The notes below the pieces were generated by a model. That model did not search any database and was not told where the DNA came from. It worked only from the letters and a program-made list of their open reading frames with translations. The position numbers and the translations under genes were made by a program. From positions 744,001-808,000 of the forward strand of contig OZ345364.1 in assembly GCA_977006965.1 (NCBI GenBank): a stretch of 64,000 nucleotides of DNA, read 5' to 3'. Each line of letters starts with the position of its first letter. Positions within the stretch are counted from its first letter, which is position 1. This DNA comes from Phymatolithon calcareum. Its lineage: Eukaryota > Rhodophyta > Florideophyceae > Hapalidiales. This document shows, piece by piece, positions 35,859 through 46,440 of the stretch.

Positions 35859-37806
35859 GTGTCTATTTTACGGAAATTTTCCCTCAATTGAGGGAAGAGA
35901 TTCATTTAATTTTTTGCTCTTGAAATTTACTCGCTATCAAGCGCATCAACAGTGCCAAGCTCATAGATGTCTTCAGCATGCTTAGTGAAGCAGTTCCTAA
36001 TAGTAGAAATGTCGCAAATGTATATTTTGGCACTATCAAGCGTATTACATTTTGAGAACACAATGGTCGAGGTCTTGCATTTGCAAACTCTGCAGTTGTT
36101 TTGCACAACAAAAGTAGTCATCATGACCTCTACAATCATCCTTTTACTTTTCTTAGGGGTAATGAGGCGTCCAACACTGCTCTCGAATGCAAATGTACGC
36201 TCCGGCGCGACTGAACCTCAACAAGTAATGCGCTTGTCAAATGTTATCGAAGACTTGCTCTCCCGGCACTTCACAAAACCTTCACTGCATCATGTGCTGC
36301 TGACACTCTGCATGGTCACCAGAGAATAACAGCTAGCTAACAACCTTGAAAATCACCAGAAGAGTTAGATGGCCCCTATGAACTATAGGCGCACTTGTTG
36401 AATCTCTGAAGAGTCAGCACTCACTAAGTATGAATCCACACATGCAATGCGCCTTATACCGGCATACGCGGCCGTAAGACAGCACAGAACTGCTATTCCG
36501 TGCGCCATCTCGCCTTCAAAATCTCTTTGACACAGTGTGCTTTCTGTGGTCATTCGTGGGATCGACATAATCTTGACTGAGGTGACCAGCGGTACTGCGC
36601 AAAGTACATGTCGCCTAATGCACTTGATTGCTCTCTGAATGAAATCAACCGGAGGTATTCGGCCACCGGCATCCCTGTTTTCGAAGAAGAAGAGCCAGGG
36701 AGATACTTCTTCGGCCTGGTAGACTTCCAGAAAGCGCTCTCAGCGCCGAAATCAACGCTTGCCATGAGGACGAGTATTTCGAAAAACTTAATAGGCTCTG
36801 TCACTTCAGTCTCTTTTCGCCCCTTTTTTCTCAGCTTAGCGGACGTGCAAGCAGCAAGTTTTCGCAGTTAACTTGGGGAAACATCGTCACCACGCAATCG
36901 TACTTCGAATGAAGTCTAATACCACAAATCTCGAATAAGAAGTCTCTGTTTAGAGTGCGACGTTCCACAACTGAGAGTAAAATCGTCTCTAAAACGGAAA
37001 CAGAACTTCCCCTTGTACCGTGGGATCCAATGAGCGCACGTATTCGGCTCGCGGTCGGGAGTGGTGACATAAAGTTCCCGGTGCGATGTTTGGTCTCAAG
37101 GGCCGTGTAAGACTTAGGCGAGAGTGCTCGGAAGAGGGCGTTCAGAGCTTCTGAAGGTTGTATCGAAGCTTGTATGTCCTTCTGAGGAGCATGTGATCGC
37201 GACTGTAGACGATAAACAGGCGTTTCGCAATGAAGATTGGCAAGAATGAACACTGTAAGCAGGCCTGGGCGGTACCGCGCTTTGCCGATGTTGGTTCGGT
37301 TCAAGCTTTTCAGCGTCTGCAATGCCATCTTCAGCGTTCTCTGCCTTCACGTTGACAATGTGGACTGTCTTAATCTTAGTCTTCTTCAATGGATGACGAA
37401 GCAGAACCCATTTCATGCGATGTAATATGCTCGCGCGACCATTGATTTTTCCCCGAGTACATTCTGAACCATACTACTCACCTTTTTCGGCTTCGAAATG
37501 GCTCCGTATAGTCTGGAGCACTCTGCAAGACCTCTTACAGATTCCTTGGCGTGTACTGATGTACCAACCGCGCGCGGCCGGTGTTTTTCTCCTGGAATGG
37601 CAGGTCTGGTATTTCTGCGTGACCAACATATTTTCGTTTCTAGCGCCGAACGAAGCGAATTTAAGCTAGAAGTGTGGATACTCCTCGAGCAGAAGATGAG
37701 CCAGGCTTGACGAATATGGCGTGAGCGATCTGTTTCGAATTTGCTCTATAGATTTTTCGAGCTTTCAAATCGCCCCTCAAATGAGGGGGGTTCGTAAAAT
37801 AGACAC
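35859..37806 (-). mobile_element. DNA transposon with TIRs inside LINE B (piggyBac-like remnant?)
   Basis: Terminal inverted repeats GTGTCTATTTTACG (35859-35872; complement ending at 37806) are followed by CCCTCA-TTGAGGG motifs on both sides. The flanking duplication is TA, or CTAG if the last bases are counted outside. Removing the insert rejoins the LINE B reading frame exactly (ECTDLV then YELWTVCGRC). Inside, minus frames include FFEILVLMA, MPVAEYLRLISF (36804-36650) and a Cys-rich end (CRVCKCKTSTIVFSKC, ICDISTIRNCFTKH; 36100-35960). These recall the start of the DDE_Tnp_1_7 domain and the C-terminal Cys domain of piggyBac transposases, but piggyBac normally duplicates TTAA, so the family is open. 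Coding capacity is destroyed. The strand is that of these frames. Confidence 0.75.
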
Positions 37807-38211
37807 TAGGTCTGTACATTCCTCCAGGTCCACTTTCAACATTTCGATCTTCAGTCCGTCCAGGCCTGGGGCCTTTCTTGTTAGAGTTTTCAGGATTGCT
37901 AGTTTCATAAGATTCCGCATTTGAGGAGGACAGTCAAAGTGCGAAGGTCTTGGTCGCCATCCCTCGACATCTCGGCATGTCTGGGACACGTGGGCCGTGA
38001 ACAGCGTTTTATGCAATGGACGGCCGGTCACCTTGTTCCTAGACGATCTTCCTGTTCTCATCTTCTGCATTCAGGAAATATGTTCAATTGCCTTGGACAA
38101 ATCCTTTTCCTCAAGATCGTCTATGTATTCTTGATACTGCTGCCGCTTCCTTCTGTTCACCAACTTGCCAATATCTTTACGGCATTCATCATATCGCTTC
38201 TATGCCTCCTC

Positions 38212-38728
38212 AAAAGTCGAAAAAACGACCTATACCGCACGCGAAAGTGTCGTTACCGCCGCACCTTCTCTTCAACTCAAGGAGACATAGAACACTTGCC
38301 ATCAAGTGGTCATTTGGAATGTTCCCTCCAATGAGCACCTCTACCCTCATCGAACTCACCGGCCAATGTGGAAAAGATGCCATCGAAGACGTGATAAATG
38401 GCCTTGCAAAGGACAGACTCTCCAAAGAAGACAGAGCCTGGACTAAGCGAGCACTCGACGAGCTCCTAACCATGTTTCAGGCTGTGGACAAGTAAGGACT
38501 TCCCGCAAATTGAAATTACAGCGTGCCACAGGACAGGGGAGTAACTTTCCCCCCTCGAGGTCCCGAAGGAGACCAGAGGTGGGTTTTTGTAGTCCACTGA
38601 GTCGTGTCACACCAAGAAGAAAAGAAAACCCCTTCAGGACAGAATCTAGCCAAAACGCCTTGGCCTTAGGAAAGTTGCCCCGAGCGTCAGCAGATGCGTT
38701 GGTAACTTTTAAATAAAAATCTACCTTT
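38212..38728 (+). mobile_element. LINE family C insertion inside LINE B
   Basis: A 5'-truncated 517-bp copy is flanked by CTTCTATGCC(T/C)CCTC (15 bp, one mismatch; 38197-38211 and 38729-38743). It begins in the ORF2 C-terminus (KSKKRPIPHAKVSLPPHL, WSFGMFPPMSTSTLIELTGQ, DELLTMFQAVDK, stop at 38495). It carries the 3' UTR hairpin (38553-38579) and ends TTTTAAATAAAAATCTACC. Its frame is still open and very like the copy at 62323-62650. Confidence 0.9.
38553..38579 (+). other. LINE C 3' UTR hairpin
   Basis: CCTC / GAGG outer and GGTC / GACC inner stems around a GAAG-type loop, followed by TGGGTTTTTGTAG. The copies at about 45566-45597, 52670-52705 and 62240-62266 keep the fold with changed inner stem bases. 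Confidence 0.7.
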
Positions 38729-38999
38729 CTTCTATGCCCCCTCTGTATCCTGCTCTTGAGCTTTCTTGTGCAGTTTCTTGCGACGTTTGCACTTCGTTTC
38801 AAGATCTGAGTTCCAGAACGGTTTGTAGCGTGGTGGGCTAGTTCTCTTCTCTCTCCACAGCTCACGTAGCGTATCCTCAATTTTTTCGTAAAGACGATCT
38901 AGTTCCTGTCGAGTGCTGCATCGCTTCAGATCATCGAGGATTCCTGGAATGGCCCTCCCCTATAGTTCACGACAAAGCCTGCTTCTGATGGAACAAAGT

Positions 39000-39415
39000 G
39001 ATGTCAATAGGGAAAATCATACCTACGCGAGCACCAATCTGAAACTATCGAGTTTTGCAACTTCGGAGCGCCATGGGCGAGTTTTAGCCCCTAATCCATG
39101 CCTCGGAGCGTTATCTTGCCAGTGCGTAATTACATATGTTTGTACAACGCGGTCCTTCGCAAGCCAGAGAAGGAGACCTATGGTGGATGGGTTTTTTAAA
39201 TGTGAAGTCAGCAAAAGTTTCCAAAGCTCCTTTGTAATCAAGAGTTTCAGAAAAATGCTTTTGGTGCTTCCTTGGAATACTTTCAAGACCAGAGAGGGGT
39301 TGGTTTTTTTCAACCCACTGAATCGTGTTGCACCAACAAAAAAAGAAACTCTTCATTAAAGAGAATGCAGCCAAGACCTCTTGGCGCTAGGAAGTTGCCC
39401 AAGCTTCATCAGATG
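39000..39415 (+). mobile_element. LINE family C 3' fragment, eroded
   Basis: The plus strand shows eroded C-tail blocks: GAGAAGGAGACCTATGG, TTTTTCAACCCACTGAATCG, AAACTCTTCATTAAAG and CATCAGATGCGTTGG. It leads directly into the abutting palindromes at 39416-39480. No open frame. Confidence 0.55.
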
Positions 39416-39480
39416 CGTTGGTAACTTTTTTTTAAAAAAAAGTTACCAACGATTTTTATTTTTCAAGAAAAATAAAAATC
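39416..39480. repeat. abutting palindrome pair in a LINE C tail
   Basis: First palindrome 39416-39451: perfect, 18-bp arms CGTTGGTAACTTTTTTTT, no spacer. Second 39451-39480: perfect, 14-bp arms GATTTTTATTTTTC with a 2-nt loop. They share one G. Other LINE C tails (38696-38722) have the outer left and outer right arms joined directly, so the inner 30-odd bases are the addition. Confidence 0.9.
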
Positions 39481-39688
39481 TCCCTTTCTGCTGAAGTACG
39501 CGTAAGGGATCATAATACTGTAATGTAGACCAAACGAATCAAATGGGGCGCTTTTCCCACCACTTTTCAAAAACTGCACCTACAATACCTCCTCACCTGG
39601 TCAACCGACCAGAAAGAAAAATCAGCCAGCCAGCCCCCCGCCCGTCAGCCACGCCGACACAGGCAGGCGTGAGTAGCATCTGAACGCG

Positions 39689-41023
39689 ATGTCGCAAGCG
39701 CTCTTCCGCGAAACGCTCCCGGTGGTAATTCTAGAAGCCGGCACGGGGCGAACAATAGCCGCCCTCCAGTCAACCCACCCAACCGCGCTGACGGTCTCTC
39801 TCACGCAACCCGCAGCCGGCGGCGCGCTAACCTTCACCCTTTCCGAACTATCCTCCCGCCTCCTACTCCTGCAACAGACAATCACGGCTGACTCGTATGC
39901 CGCCCTGCGCGACTCACAAGCGTTGCGCGTAGACTTTTCCGACTTCCCACGCGAGTTGAGCACCCTCCTACGTCAACCCGAGGAAGACCGTTCGTTCCTC
40001 GCCGTCCTCTCCCTCGCCGCGCCGCCCGCGCACGCACACACGTTTGAAATCGTGCAACTTTCCGACTTCCGTCTGCTCGCACACGTCGAACTCAAACCTG
40101 CACCGGCGCCACCGGACGCCGTCCTCGCCTCCCTCGCCGAGCGCGCGCGCGACGCAGAGGCTGCCGCCTCGTCTGCCGAGACGGCGCGCATCGCGGCACG
40201 CGCAGAGCTGGATGCACTCACCGCGGCGCTCGCGGATGCACGCGCGGAAATTGCCGCACTCTCCGACGAACTCCCGCCGCTTCGCGCGGCCGCAGCAGAG
40301 GCCGACACATCAAAGGCCGAGCTCACCGCCGCCACAACCGACATAGCATCCCTGCGGCGCGAACTCTCCACCGCGCACCGCGAGCGCGAAGCAGGGGAAG
40401 AGGCGCGCCGGCACGCCGAAACAGCCTTGCAGACCGCGCTTGCAGAAGCTGACACCCTGCGCGCCCGCGCGGACGCGCTCCCAGCAGCCGTCGCAGCGCG
40501 CGACCGCGAGGCGGCGCGCGTGGCAGCGATGTCCGACGAGGTGCGCAAATCGAACACGACGCTGGAGCGCTTGCGCACGGAGGTGCGCACTGGGCGCGAG
40601 CGTGCGCGCGTGCGCAACGCGCTGATCGAGCGGCAGGAGGAGGCGGGCGCCGCGCTGCAGAAGCGTGTGGCGGAGGGGGAGCGTGAGCGGAGACGGCTGG
40701 AAGATTTGGCGAAATTACGAGAGGTTGAGAGGGATGGATTGGCGAGAAAGGTCGAGGTGCTTAGGGCGAAGGCGGAGGAGACTGCTGTGGTACTTGCGAG
40801 TGATCGGGAGTGTATTGCGTTTCTTAATCGAGAACTTAATCATCGCGATATTTTGCTCGCAGAAAGGAATCAGGAACGGGGGAGGGGCGGGTCGAGGACT
40901 AATAGCGAGGCGTCGGAGGAGGGTGGGAGGGCAAGACTGCAGAGCAAGGGGACAGGGGACGCGGGGACTGGCTCGTGGACGGCGGCGACGGCGAGGGCGG
41001 CTCCGGCTGCGGCTTCGGAGTAA
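39689..41023 (+). CDS. SAS6: SAS-6-like centriole cartwheel protein
   Basis: Single-exon ATG frame of 444 residues, GC-rich compared with the transposons around it. Residues 1-145 read like the SAS-6 head domain: SYAALRDSQALRVDFSDFPR (69-88), SFLAVLSLA (102-110) and FEIVQLSDFRLLAHVELKP (119-137). In animal and green algal SAS-6 the matching segments are a VDF-x-xFP stretch and IVE-x-NxFKxLxHLSLKL. Phe127 falls where the head-to-head contact Phe (zebrafish F131, Chlamydomonas F145) sits. From about 145 to 400 is one long Ala/Glu/Arg heptad region, a coiled coil, then a Gly/Ser/Ala tail. SAS-6 dimers assemble into the ninefold hub of centrioles. Alternative: another XRCC4-superfamily member such as CCDC61. 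The VDF and SDFRLLAH segments favour SAS-6. Confidence 0.75.
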   Translation: MSQALFRETLPVVILEAGTGRTIAALQSTHPTALTVSLTQPAAGGALTFTLSELSSRLLLLQQTITADSYAALRDSQALRVDFSDFPRELSTLLRQPEEDRSFLAVLSLAAPPAHAHTFEIVQLSDFRLLAHVELKPAPAPPDAVLASLAERARDAEAAASSAETARIAARAELDALTAALADARAEIAALSDELPPLRAAAAEADTSKAELTAATTDIASLRRELSTAHREREAGEEARRHAETALQTALAEADTLRARADALPAAVAARDREAARVAAMSDEVRKSNTTLERLRTEVRTGRERARVRNALIERQEEAGAALQKRVAEGERERRRLEDLAKLREVERDGLARKVEVLRAKAEETAVVLASDRECIAFLNRELNHRDILLAERNQERGRGGSRTNSEASEEGGRARLQSKGTGDAGTGSWTAATARAAPAAASE

Positions 41024-41029
41024 GCGCGG

Positions 41030-43950
41030 GGAGTGGATTAATTGTCATGCGCTCAGGGCGGGCGGAAGGAGGTGGGTTTTGTCAGAGACGTTGGAAGGCA
41101 ATGCGAATGTGGCTGGCTGGCATTTCTATGCGGGCGGGCGGATGTCGTACAATCGAGATGGGCTCGTTCGTCGAGGACTTGATGGAATATGCCAGTGAAT
41201 GTGTTCGACTCACTACATGGCGCGACTTGTTGCGTTAGGTACTGTAGGGAGAGCGAGCGAGTTGCCCGAGTAGCGCTTGAGTGGCAAGATGTGTCTGTCT
41301 GTCGTTTTTGACGCTCAACCTCGTCCGCCCTGCATGCGCCGCCACCGCTGGTATTGGTGCCCGACTGTTATCATCGTCGTTCTTTGCGCCCCGTTCGCCG
41401 ATCGCATCCGCTTCTATCTTCTCACGGCCGGGTAGATCATGGATGGATGGTTCCATGACCGCTCGCTGCTCGGCACGGTATTGCTTGTGATTTCAGTCTC
41501 CGGCCGGGCGCATGCACGCATGCATGCAAATGGGTCGGCAGTATTGTACAGTATTCGGCAGGTAAGCTCTTTTGACTTGTAGGCCGTTTACGTACACGGT
41601 AGATACTATTGGACCACTGCATCTCCTAACAACGTATTGGTGTTCGCGTTTTGCTGCTGTCGTGCACTACAGTACTGTATGTATTGTGAAATAGGTACTG
41701 TAGTTTTGCTTCTACTATACATGAGCAAAACAAACAAAAACTTTGTCTTGTCTTGTCTTGTCTTTTCTTGTCTTTTCGTCACTTGCCGTCGCTGCATTTC
41801 TGCATGCTTCCAATTTCGCCTTGCTGCGCCGGCAAAATAAATGCTTACAAGATGAATGAAAGCCTTAGATTTGAAATTCAGCCTTGAAGTCAGTCTTTAA
41901 ACTACTACTGTACGGTACCTGATTGAATTGAATCCGAAATATGTGTACATAGTACCAGGGGAAAGTTAGACTTTCCCCTGATACTACATTCATTCATTAA
42001 TTCATTTTATGTATTCCCTTTGTGGGGCTAGTAACACTTTCAGGGCCTAAGCTTCTTCCATTCTAATCTATTTGCTGCGAGTTTGACTGCTGCTTGCACT
42101 TCGAGGTCCGGGACGTCGCCGACTCTGGGATTGGTCGGACGCAGTGAAGTAGCACTTGACGCACCAAGCGACTTTCGTCCATCCTAAGGATGTGTCCGAG
42201 CCAACTCCATCGTATGTCTCAGGCGCACAATACCACATTGTTGATAAGACAGAGGAGCGCAGGATACTACATAGTACATACAAGGCATACTGCCTGACGT
42301 CTTTTCCTAGGTGAGGCGTTGGGAGCTTTTAAATAAATCATTGCATATGCCCTGACGTCTTTGCGACTCAGTCGCACCAAGCAGAGGTAAGGGAAGTTGT
42401 GTACGTAGAGATCCATCCATCAATCTAAGACGAGAAAGGTCACGTCTTTTCTGAATTTAGTGAATCAGCGAATTCCAGTTGGCATTCAATTCTTAAAGTT
42501 TTAGGACTATTGTGGGTGTGTATTGTTAACGTATCAGCCATGCTATCAATTGAGGTGTTCGTTGGGGGCTTTTTAAATAAAACACTTGATTGTAAGTGGT
42601 AAATAAATTTTAATGTAGACTTTAGTATGCAAAGGGGACTCACCGCTTCCCCCTACCAAAGTCTAAGCCCGTCATGGTGCGCTTTACCCTTTTTTCTCCG
42701 AGATCATTGGAAGATGATGGATGGGTTGCACGACCAGGCTTGGAACCAATTTAATTGCTGGAATTGCTGAAGGAAAGAGCAATCGTGCAATTCAACTGTT
42801 TGTTGCTTCTTCTTTTCAATTTAAACTGCAATTGGCAATCCCTACTCCAATCGATACTGCAATTCCTACCCTTTACTGCAATTCGTTTACCAATTATCGA
42901 AGCCCAACTCTTCTTCGTTTCCGTTCACCAGGCACTACTTGAGATGGTGGTAGGGGTTTGTGTAGCCCTTGTTGTGCTCAAAAACGAACTCCGGTTTTCA
43001 CTGGGAGGTGCATGTCTCTCCACCCGGGCACTGAAACACTTGAAAAGTCACATTTTTTCGAACAAGGGATCCTCGACGAATATTGACATCGCGAAGTTCT
43101 TCGCGGAGCTTCCTCATGAGAAGTAGGACCACCTCTTTCTTCGACGGTTTGCGTGATGGAGGCAACATGGTGAATTTGGCCCTGGCGATATTAACTTAGC
43201 AGTCTCTTTGGCTTTTATAAGAGTAACATCGTACTTCTATGCAGCAGCCACGTTTAGCTGATGCAATGTGCTAACATAGACGTATGTTGAAAGTACGAAA
43301 GGGATACGTATTCAAATGCATCGAATGCGTAAGAAAACGTGGTTTTTTTCTGATTCAGCATATAAATAGAGAAAAACGTAGCGCAATTCGTATCGCAATT
43401 GAATCTTCGTGAAAAATACACATTGCAATTAGATGCTCAACGTACCTCGCAAATTTCAATCACGAGTCTATTGTACAATTAACTGGAATTGCAATTAATT
43501 GCAATTAATTGGAATTGCAATCAAATTGGTTCTAAGCCTGTGCACGACCGTGAAGCAATCTCTAAAAGAATGAACAAAATTTTGTTACAGAACTCTATTG
43601 CCCACCGTTACAACAGCATTCGCGAAGCGCAATGGATTTGTCCATGCATTCTTCAGCTTGCACGGACATTATTGCCTTACGTTCACTTTAGCCAATAAGA
43701 TTCTTATCGTGATACTAACGACCAATAACGCAAGCATGCATCCTGTGGTCAGAAACATATCAGCATCATTTCAGACACTCCTCCGCAGATTACACAAGCT
43801 CTACACCAATACCAATCCGCCAAGTCTTCTTTTTCCATACACATGCGCACCGTACAGAAATGAATTCATAATTCATTAAACGTCTCCTCTCCCACCATCC
43901 CATTCATTGCATCCCGTCGTGGCACACATCTTCAACAACTCAATCGATCG
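41030..43950. other. intergenic, low-complexity and small repeats
   Basis: No gene supported. It holds a (TCTTG)n-like microsatellite (about 41745-41776), a palindrome (41951-41985) and a LINE A-like tail (GGGAGCTTTTAAATAAATC, about 42300-42350). There is an A-like tail variant near 42560 and a stretch (42750-43520) unusually rich in CAATT/AATTG, including ATTGCAATTAATTGCAATTA near 43490. Confidence 0.5.
41951..41985. repeat. palindrome, 35 bp
   Basis: Arms AGTACCAGGGGAAAG / CTTTCCCCTGATACT with a 5-nt loop and one mismatch. Confidence 0.85.
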
Positions 43951-43958
43951 ACACAATA

Positions 43959-45194
43959 ATGACGACGTCCAAGGTACTCACGCCCCCACCACCGCGCCTC
44001 CCACCTGTCTTCGTTCCCCCCACCGCCGTCCCCACGCGCCTCACCTCCAAAAATGTCCCCTTCATCCGCCCACTCCGCTCCCCGCCCTTGCGCCCCCGTC
44101 AATCCTCCCTGCGCCCCGCGCGCATGTCTCACGACACCTCCACCGAGCCCTCCACACCTTCCCCCGGCACCGTCCGTCTCTCCCTTCTCGGTCTCTCGGG
44201 TGTCTTCAACGCGCGACTGGTAATCCTCGGCGTCCCCTTTCTCTGGGGTTCTTTCCCCGCTGTCGGCAAACTGCTCTACAAACTCCCATGGGCCGTGTCA
44301 CCCGTTCTCTTCAACGCCATAAGACTGCTCCTCTCCGCCCTATGCGTGCTCCCAAGTACCCTTAAAGACCTCCGTTCCGCCTCCCCGGATCGCCCCCGTC
44401 TTCTCCGCGCCGGTGCCGAGCTCGGTTTCTGGACCTTTCTCGGCAGCACGTTACAGATCATCGGTCTGCGTCACACAACCGCCTCCAAAGCCGCGTTTCT
44501 CACGCAGTTGCAGACGGTGCTCGTACCGCTGTTCGCGCTCGCTGTCGGGCTTGCTTCCTCGCTATCGTGGCATGTTTGGGCGGCGTCCACTATGGCGCTT
44601 GCGGGTGTAGGCTTTCTCACACTGGACGATGCGTCTGCGGCACTTACCGTGCGCGGCGACGGTATGATGCTGTTGTGTGCGGTTGTGAGCGCTATTTTCG
44701 TGCTGAGGACGCGGGCTGTTGCTACGAAATTACGGGCTGCTCCGCTGGTGGCTTACAAGGTGACTTTTCAGATGTTTTTTGCATTTGCGCTCATTCTGGT
44801 TTCGAGTGCGGTTTCGAGTTCGAAGGTTAGTGCGAATGTGGCGATGGGGGGTGGGGTTGCTGGCATGTTTGCGGGAGCTACGCCGGGCCTTGTTCTGCTT
44901 AATGTTGTGCTGGTTGTTTGGGCGGGTGCTTTCATTTCGGCTATGTCTACTTGGCTGCATGTTCGTGCTGGGGCTGTCGTGCCTGCACCTGAGACGGCGG
45001 TTATTTTCTCGTTTACTCCGCTTTGTACGAGCGCGCTGTCGATTTTTCTGGGTGAACGGTTTGGTGTTAAGGGTGTCATTGGCGGGGCTCTTATAGTACT
45101 GTCTACTATTCTTTCATCGCGTGCACCGCCACCAAAGATTGAAGTGGATTTAGCAAAGGTAGATTCATCCCCTTCGGCAGTCCCTTCGAGGTGA
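43959..45194 (+). CDS. EamA/DMT-family transporter with plastid-like presequence
   Basis: Single-exon ATG frame of 411 residues. The first ~80 residues are rich in Pro, Ser, Thr and Arg with almost no acidic residues (VFVPPTAVPTRLTSKN, SLRPARM), as in plastid transit peptides. The body has about ten hydrophobic segments in two repeats. The first runs from ILGVPFLWGSFPAVGKLLY through NAIRLLLSAL, GFWTFLGSTLQIIGL, TASKAAFLTQLQTVLVPLFA and GVGFLTLD; the second from MMLLCAVVSAIFVLRTRAVA to PETAVIFSFTPLCTSALSIF and GERFGVKGVIGGALIVLS. The GE-x-F end and TAS-x-AAFL-x-Q segment are hallmarks of EamA (DUF6) permeases. Likely moves a small metabolite across a plastid or other membrane; substrate unknown. 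Met56 is a possible internal start. Confidence 0.85.
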   Translation: MTTSKVLTPPPPRLPPVFVPPTAVPTRLTSKNVPFIRPLRSPPLRPRQSSLRPARMSHDTSTEPSTPSPGTVRLSLLGLSGVFNARLVILGVPFLWGSFPAVGKLLYKLPWAVSPVLFNAIRLLLSALCVLPSTLKDLRSASPDRPRLLRAGAELGFWTFLGSTLQIIGLRHTTASKAAFLTQLQTVLVPLFALAVGLASSLSWHVWAASTMALAGVGFLTLDDASAALTVRGDGMMLLCAVVSAIFVLRTRAVATKLRAAPLVAYKVTFQMFFAFALILVSSAVSSSKVSANVAMGGGVAGMFAGATPGLVLLNVVLVVWAGAFISAMSTWLHVRAGAVVPAPETAVIFSFTPLCTSALSIFLGERFGVKGVIGGALIVLSTILSSRAPPPKIEVDLAKVDSSPSAVPSR

Positions 45195-45559
45195 GATTTG
45201 CAGGCTGGGGTACGTTGAATAGTTTGCGTTTCTGTACTGTGGAGGCTGGGGAACTTTTGGGGACAATTTTTTTGAATTGCTGTGAGGGAAAGCGGAACAT
45301 GGGAGGGCGATCCAGACGATTTTATGAGCGAAGTCATGGATCTTGGCGGCGCGTTGTCTGCAGTTTGTAGATTGGAATTTGTCCTTCCAGTTTATTTTCG
45401 TGTGGTGCTTTCGTGGTGAGAGTGTCATGAATCATCTTGTTTGGGGAAGCGGATCGTGTTGCACCACATCCGATCGGCCGCTATGAAGTCAGGAAACTGA
45501 CTCTACGTTGACTTTTTGTAAGTAGGCGTGTATAATATAAACAGTTCTTCATTAGCTCA

Positions 45560-45760
45560 TCCCCCCTCGAGGCCCCTCACGCAGGGGACCAGAGGTGGGT
45601 TGCTGTAGACCACCGAACTGTGGAGCATCCAACACAAGAAACTCTTCACTGGACAAAATCAAGCCAAATTGCCCGGCACCTGAAAAGTTGCCCCCAAGCG
45701 ACAGCAGAGGAGTTGGCGACGTTTATTTTTTTAAAAATAAAAGTTGCCAACGCAAAAAAC
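45560..45760 (+). mobile_element. LINE family C 3' end with palindromic tail
   Basis: Shows the C-family hairpin with altered but paired stem (GGCCCCTCACGCAGGGGACC), GGTGGGTTGCTGTAG, and the block GTTGCCCCCAAGCGACAGCA. The tail at 45712-45751 is an imperfect palindrome: 19-nt arms starting GTTGGCGACG, 17 of 19 paired, 2-nt loop. Confidence 0.75.
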
Positions 45761-45976
45761 TGAAATTTACGAACGATCTCATTATTGTTGGAGCGAAGCA
45801 CAGGACGCACGCTAGCAGGGTACGAACTCGAAGGAGAAAAACGACTGGAAACAGAAAAGGCGCTAGATGAGCTCTTACTATTTAGCAAGACACTCATAGA
45901 ACGCATGGAGAACAAAGAAGGCCTGTATTAATCCGCAGAATGCAAGGCAAAAAGTGGTCGAGTCCAAGCACCAACA

Positions 45977-46142
45977 ATCCCGTAGAGGACTGAGATAGGA
46001 CTACTTTGAGTCCTGAGTTTTCCCGTCCGCCATTCTGGTGGACGTTTTGTGAGCTGCACAAAGGTAGGTAGTATCAGAGGATGCCTTGCCCATATCTTCG
46101 GAAGTCTGTGGGGCTTTTAAATAAACTTGAAAGGAAAAAAAA
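45977..46142 (+). mobile_element. SINE-like element D
   Basis: Starts ATCCCGTAGAGGACTGAG, the same start as the copy at 60424-60261, and ends GGGGCTTTTAAATAAAC plus A-rich tail. Nothing separates it from the G element that follows. No clear TSD. Confidence 0.75.
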
Positions 46143-46143
46143 C

Positions 46144-46440
46144 AGGCTTCTTTGCGCGCACTGGTTATTTCACCGCTTCCCATATCCCTGGCAAGAACAA
46201 GCAAGAAACGAAGATTCCGAACTCGATGAAGCTCTCACAGTTATCTCAAACTTAATGCCCAATCAACGACTTTCCGATATTCAAAAAGAGATGCTGGAAA
46301 TGGCAGTTGATACCGTCCAAAGAAAATGTCCGAAATCAAAATGAAAACGTAAGCAAAGGATTGTAGCGCAACAAAAAGTCTCTCAGGTGCAATGATAATT
46401 GACTAAGGGAGCTTCAATAAAACAGAAATCCATCCATCCA
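46144..46440 (+). mobile_element. LINE-like element G, short copy
   Basis: A ~295-bp element begins AGGCTTCTTTGCGCGCACTGG and ends in CCATCCATCCAT. It encodes a LINE-type ORF2 end (LLCAHWLFHRFPYPWQEQ, stop at 46344). The copy at 60897-61190 starts at the same base and has a clear TSD. Confidence 0.7.

Larger units (their letters stand above)
33780..38990 (-). mobile_element. LINE family B, long copy, interrupted twice
   Basis: Read leftwards from about 38990: a segment like WREKRTSPPRYKPFWNSDL (38860-38800), RRKRQQYQEYIDDLEEKDLS (about 38180-38080), KAPGLDGLKIEMLK (RT fingers, about 37880-37830), then FRPISLLSQVRN, GFQKGRSTELAIL, TVLDLKAAYDA (35740-35540), NRGGPQGSPLSPSLYN (35400-35350) and NTKAGKSGV (35190). 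The C-terminal domain (34559-33981: TWHCQLAVKWALGRFPPMST) and the 3' end near 33780 follow. A DNA transposon (35859-37806) and LINE C2 (38212-38728) are inserted. Several frameshifts make it inactive. Confidence 0.8.

Noticed and set aside
35859-37806. Assignment of the element to piggyBac with confidence
   Set aside because: The flanking duplication is TA or CTAG, not TTAA, and the coding remnants are too eroded.
39973-40617. Minus-strand open frame of 214 codons, Ser/Arg/Ala-rich
   Set aside because: It is antisense to the GC-rich coiled coil of the SAS-6-like gene and has a shadow-frame composition.
45712-46344. Open frame running from SINE D through its poly(A) tract into element G (46081-46344) as one protein
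   Set aside because: The frame crosses two separate mobile elements and encodes the A tract as Lys/Arg; only the G part is LINE-derived coding sequence.
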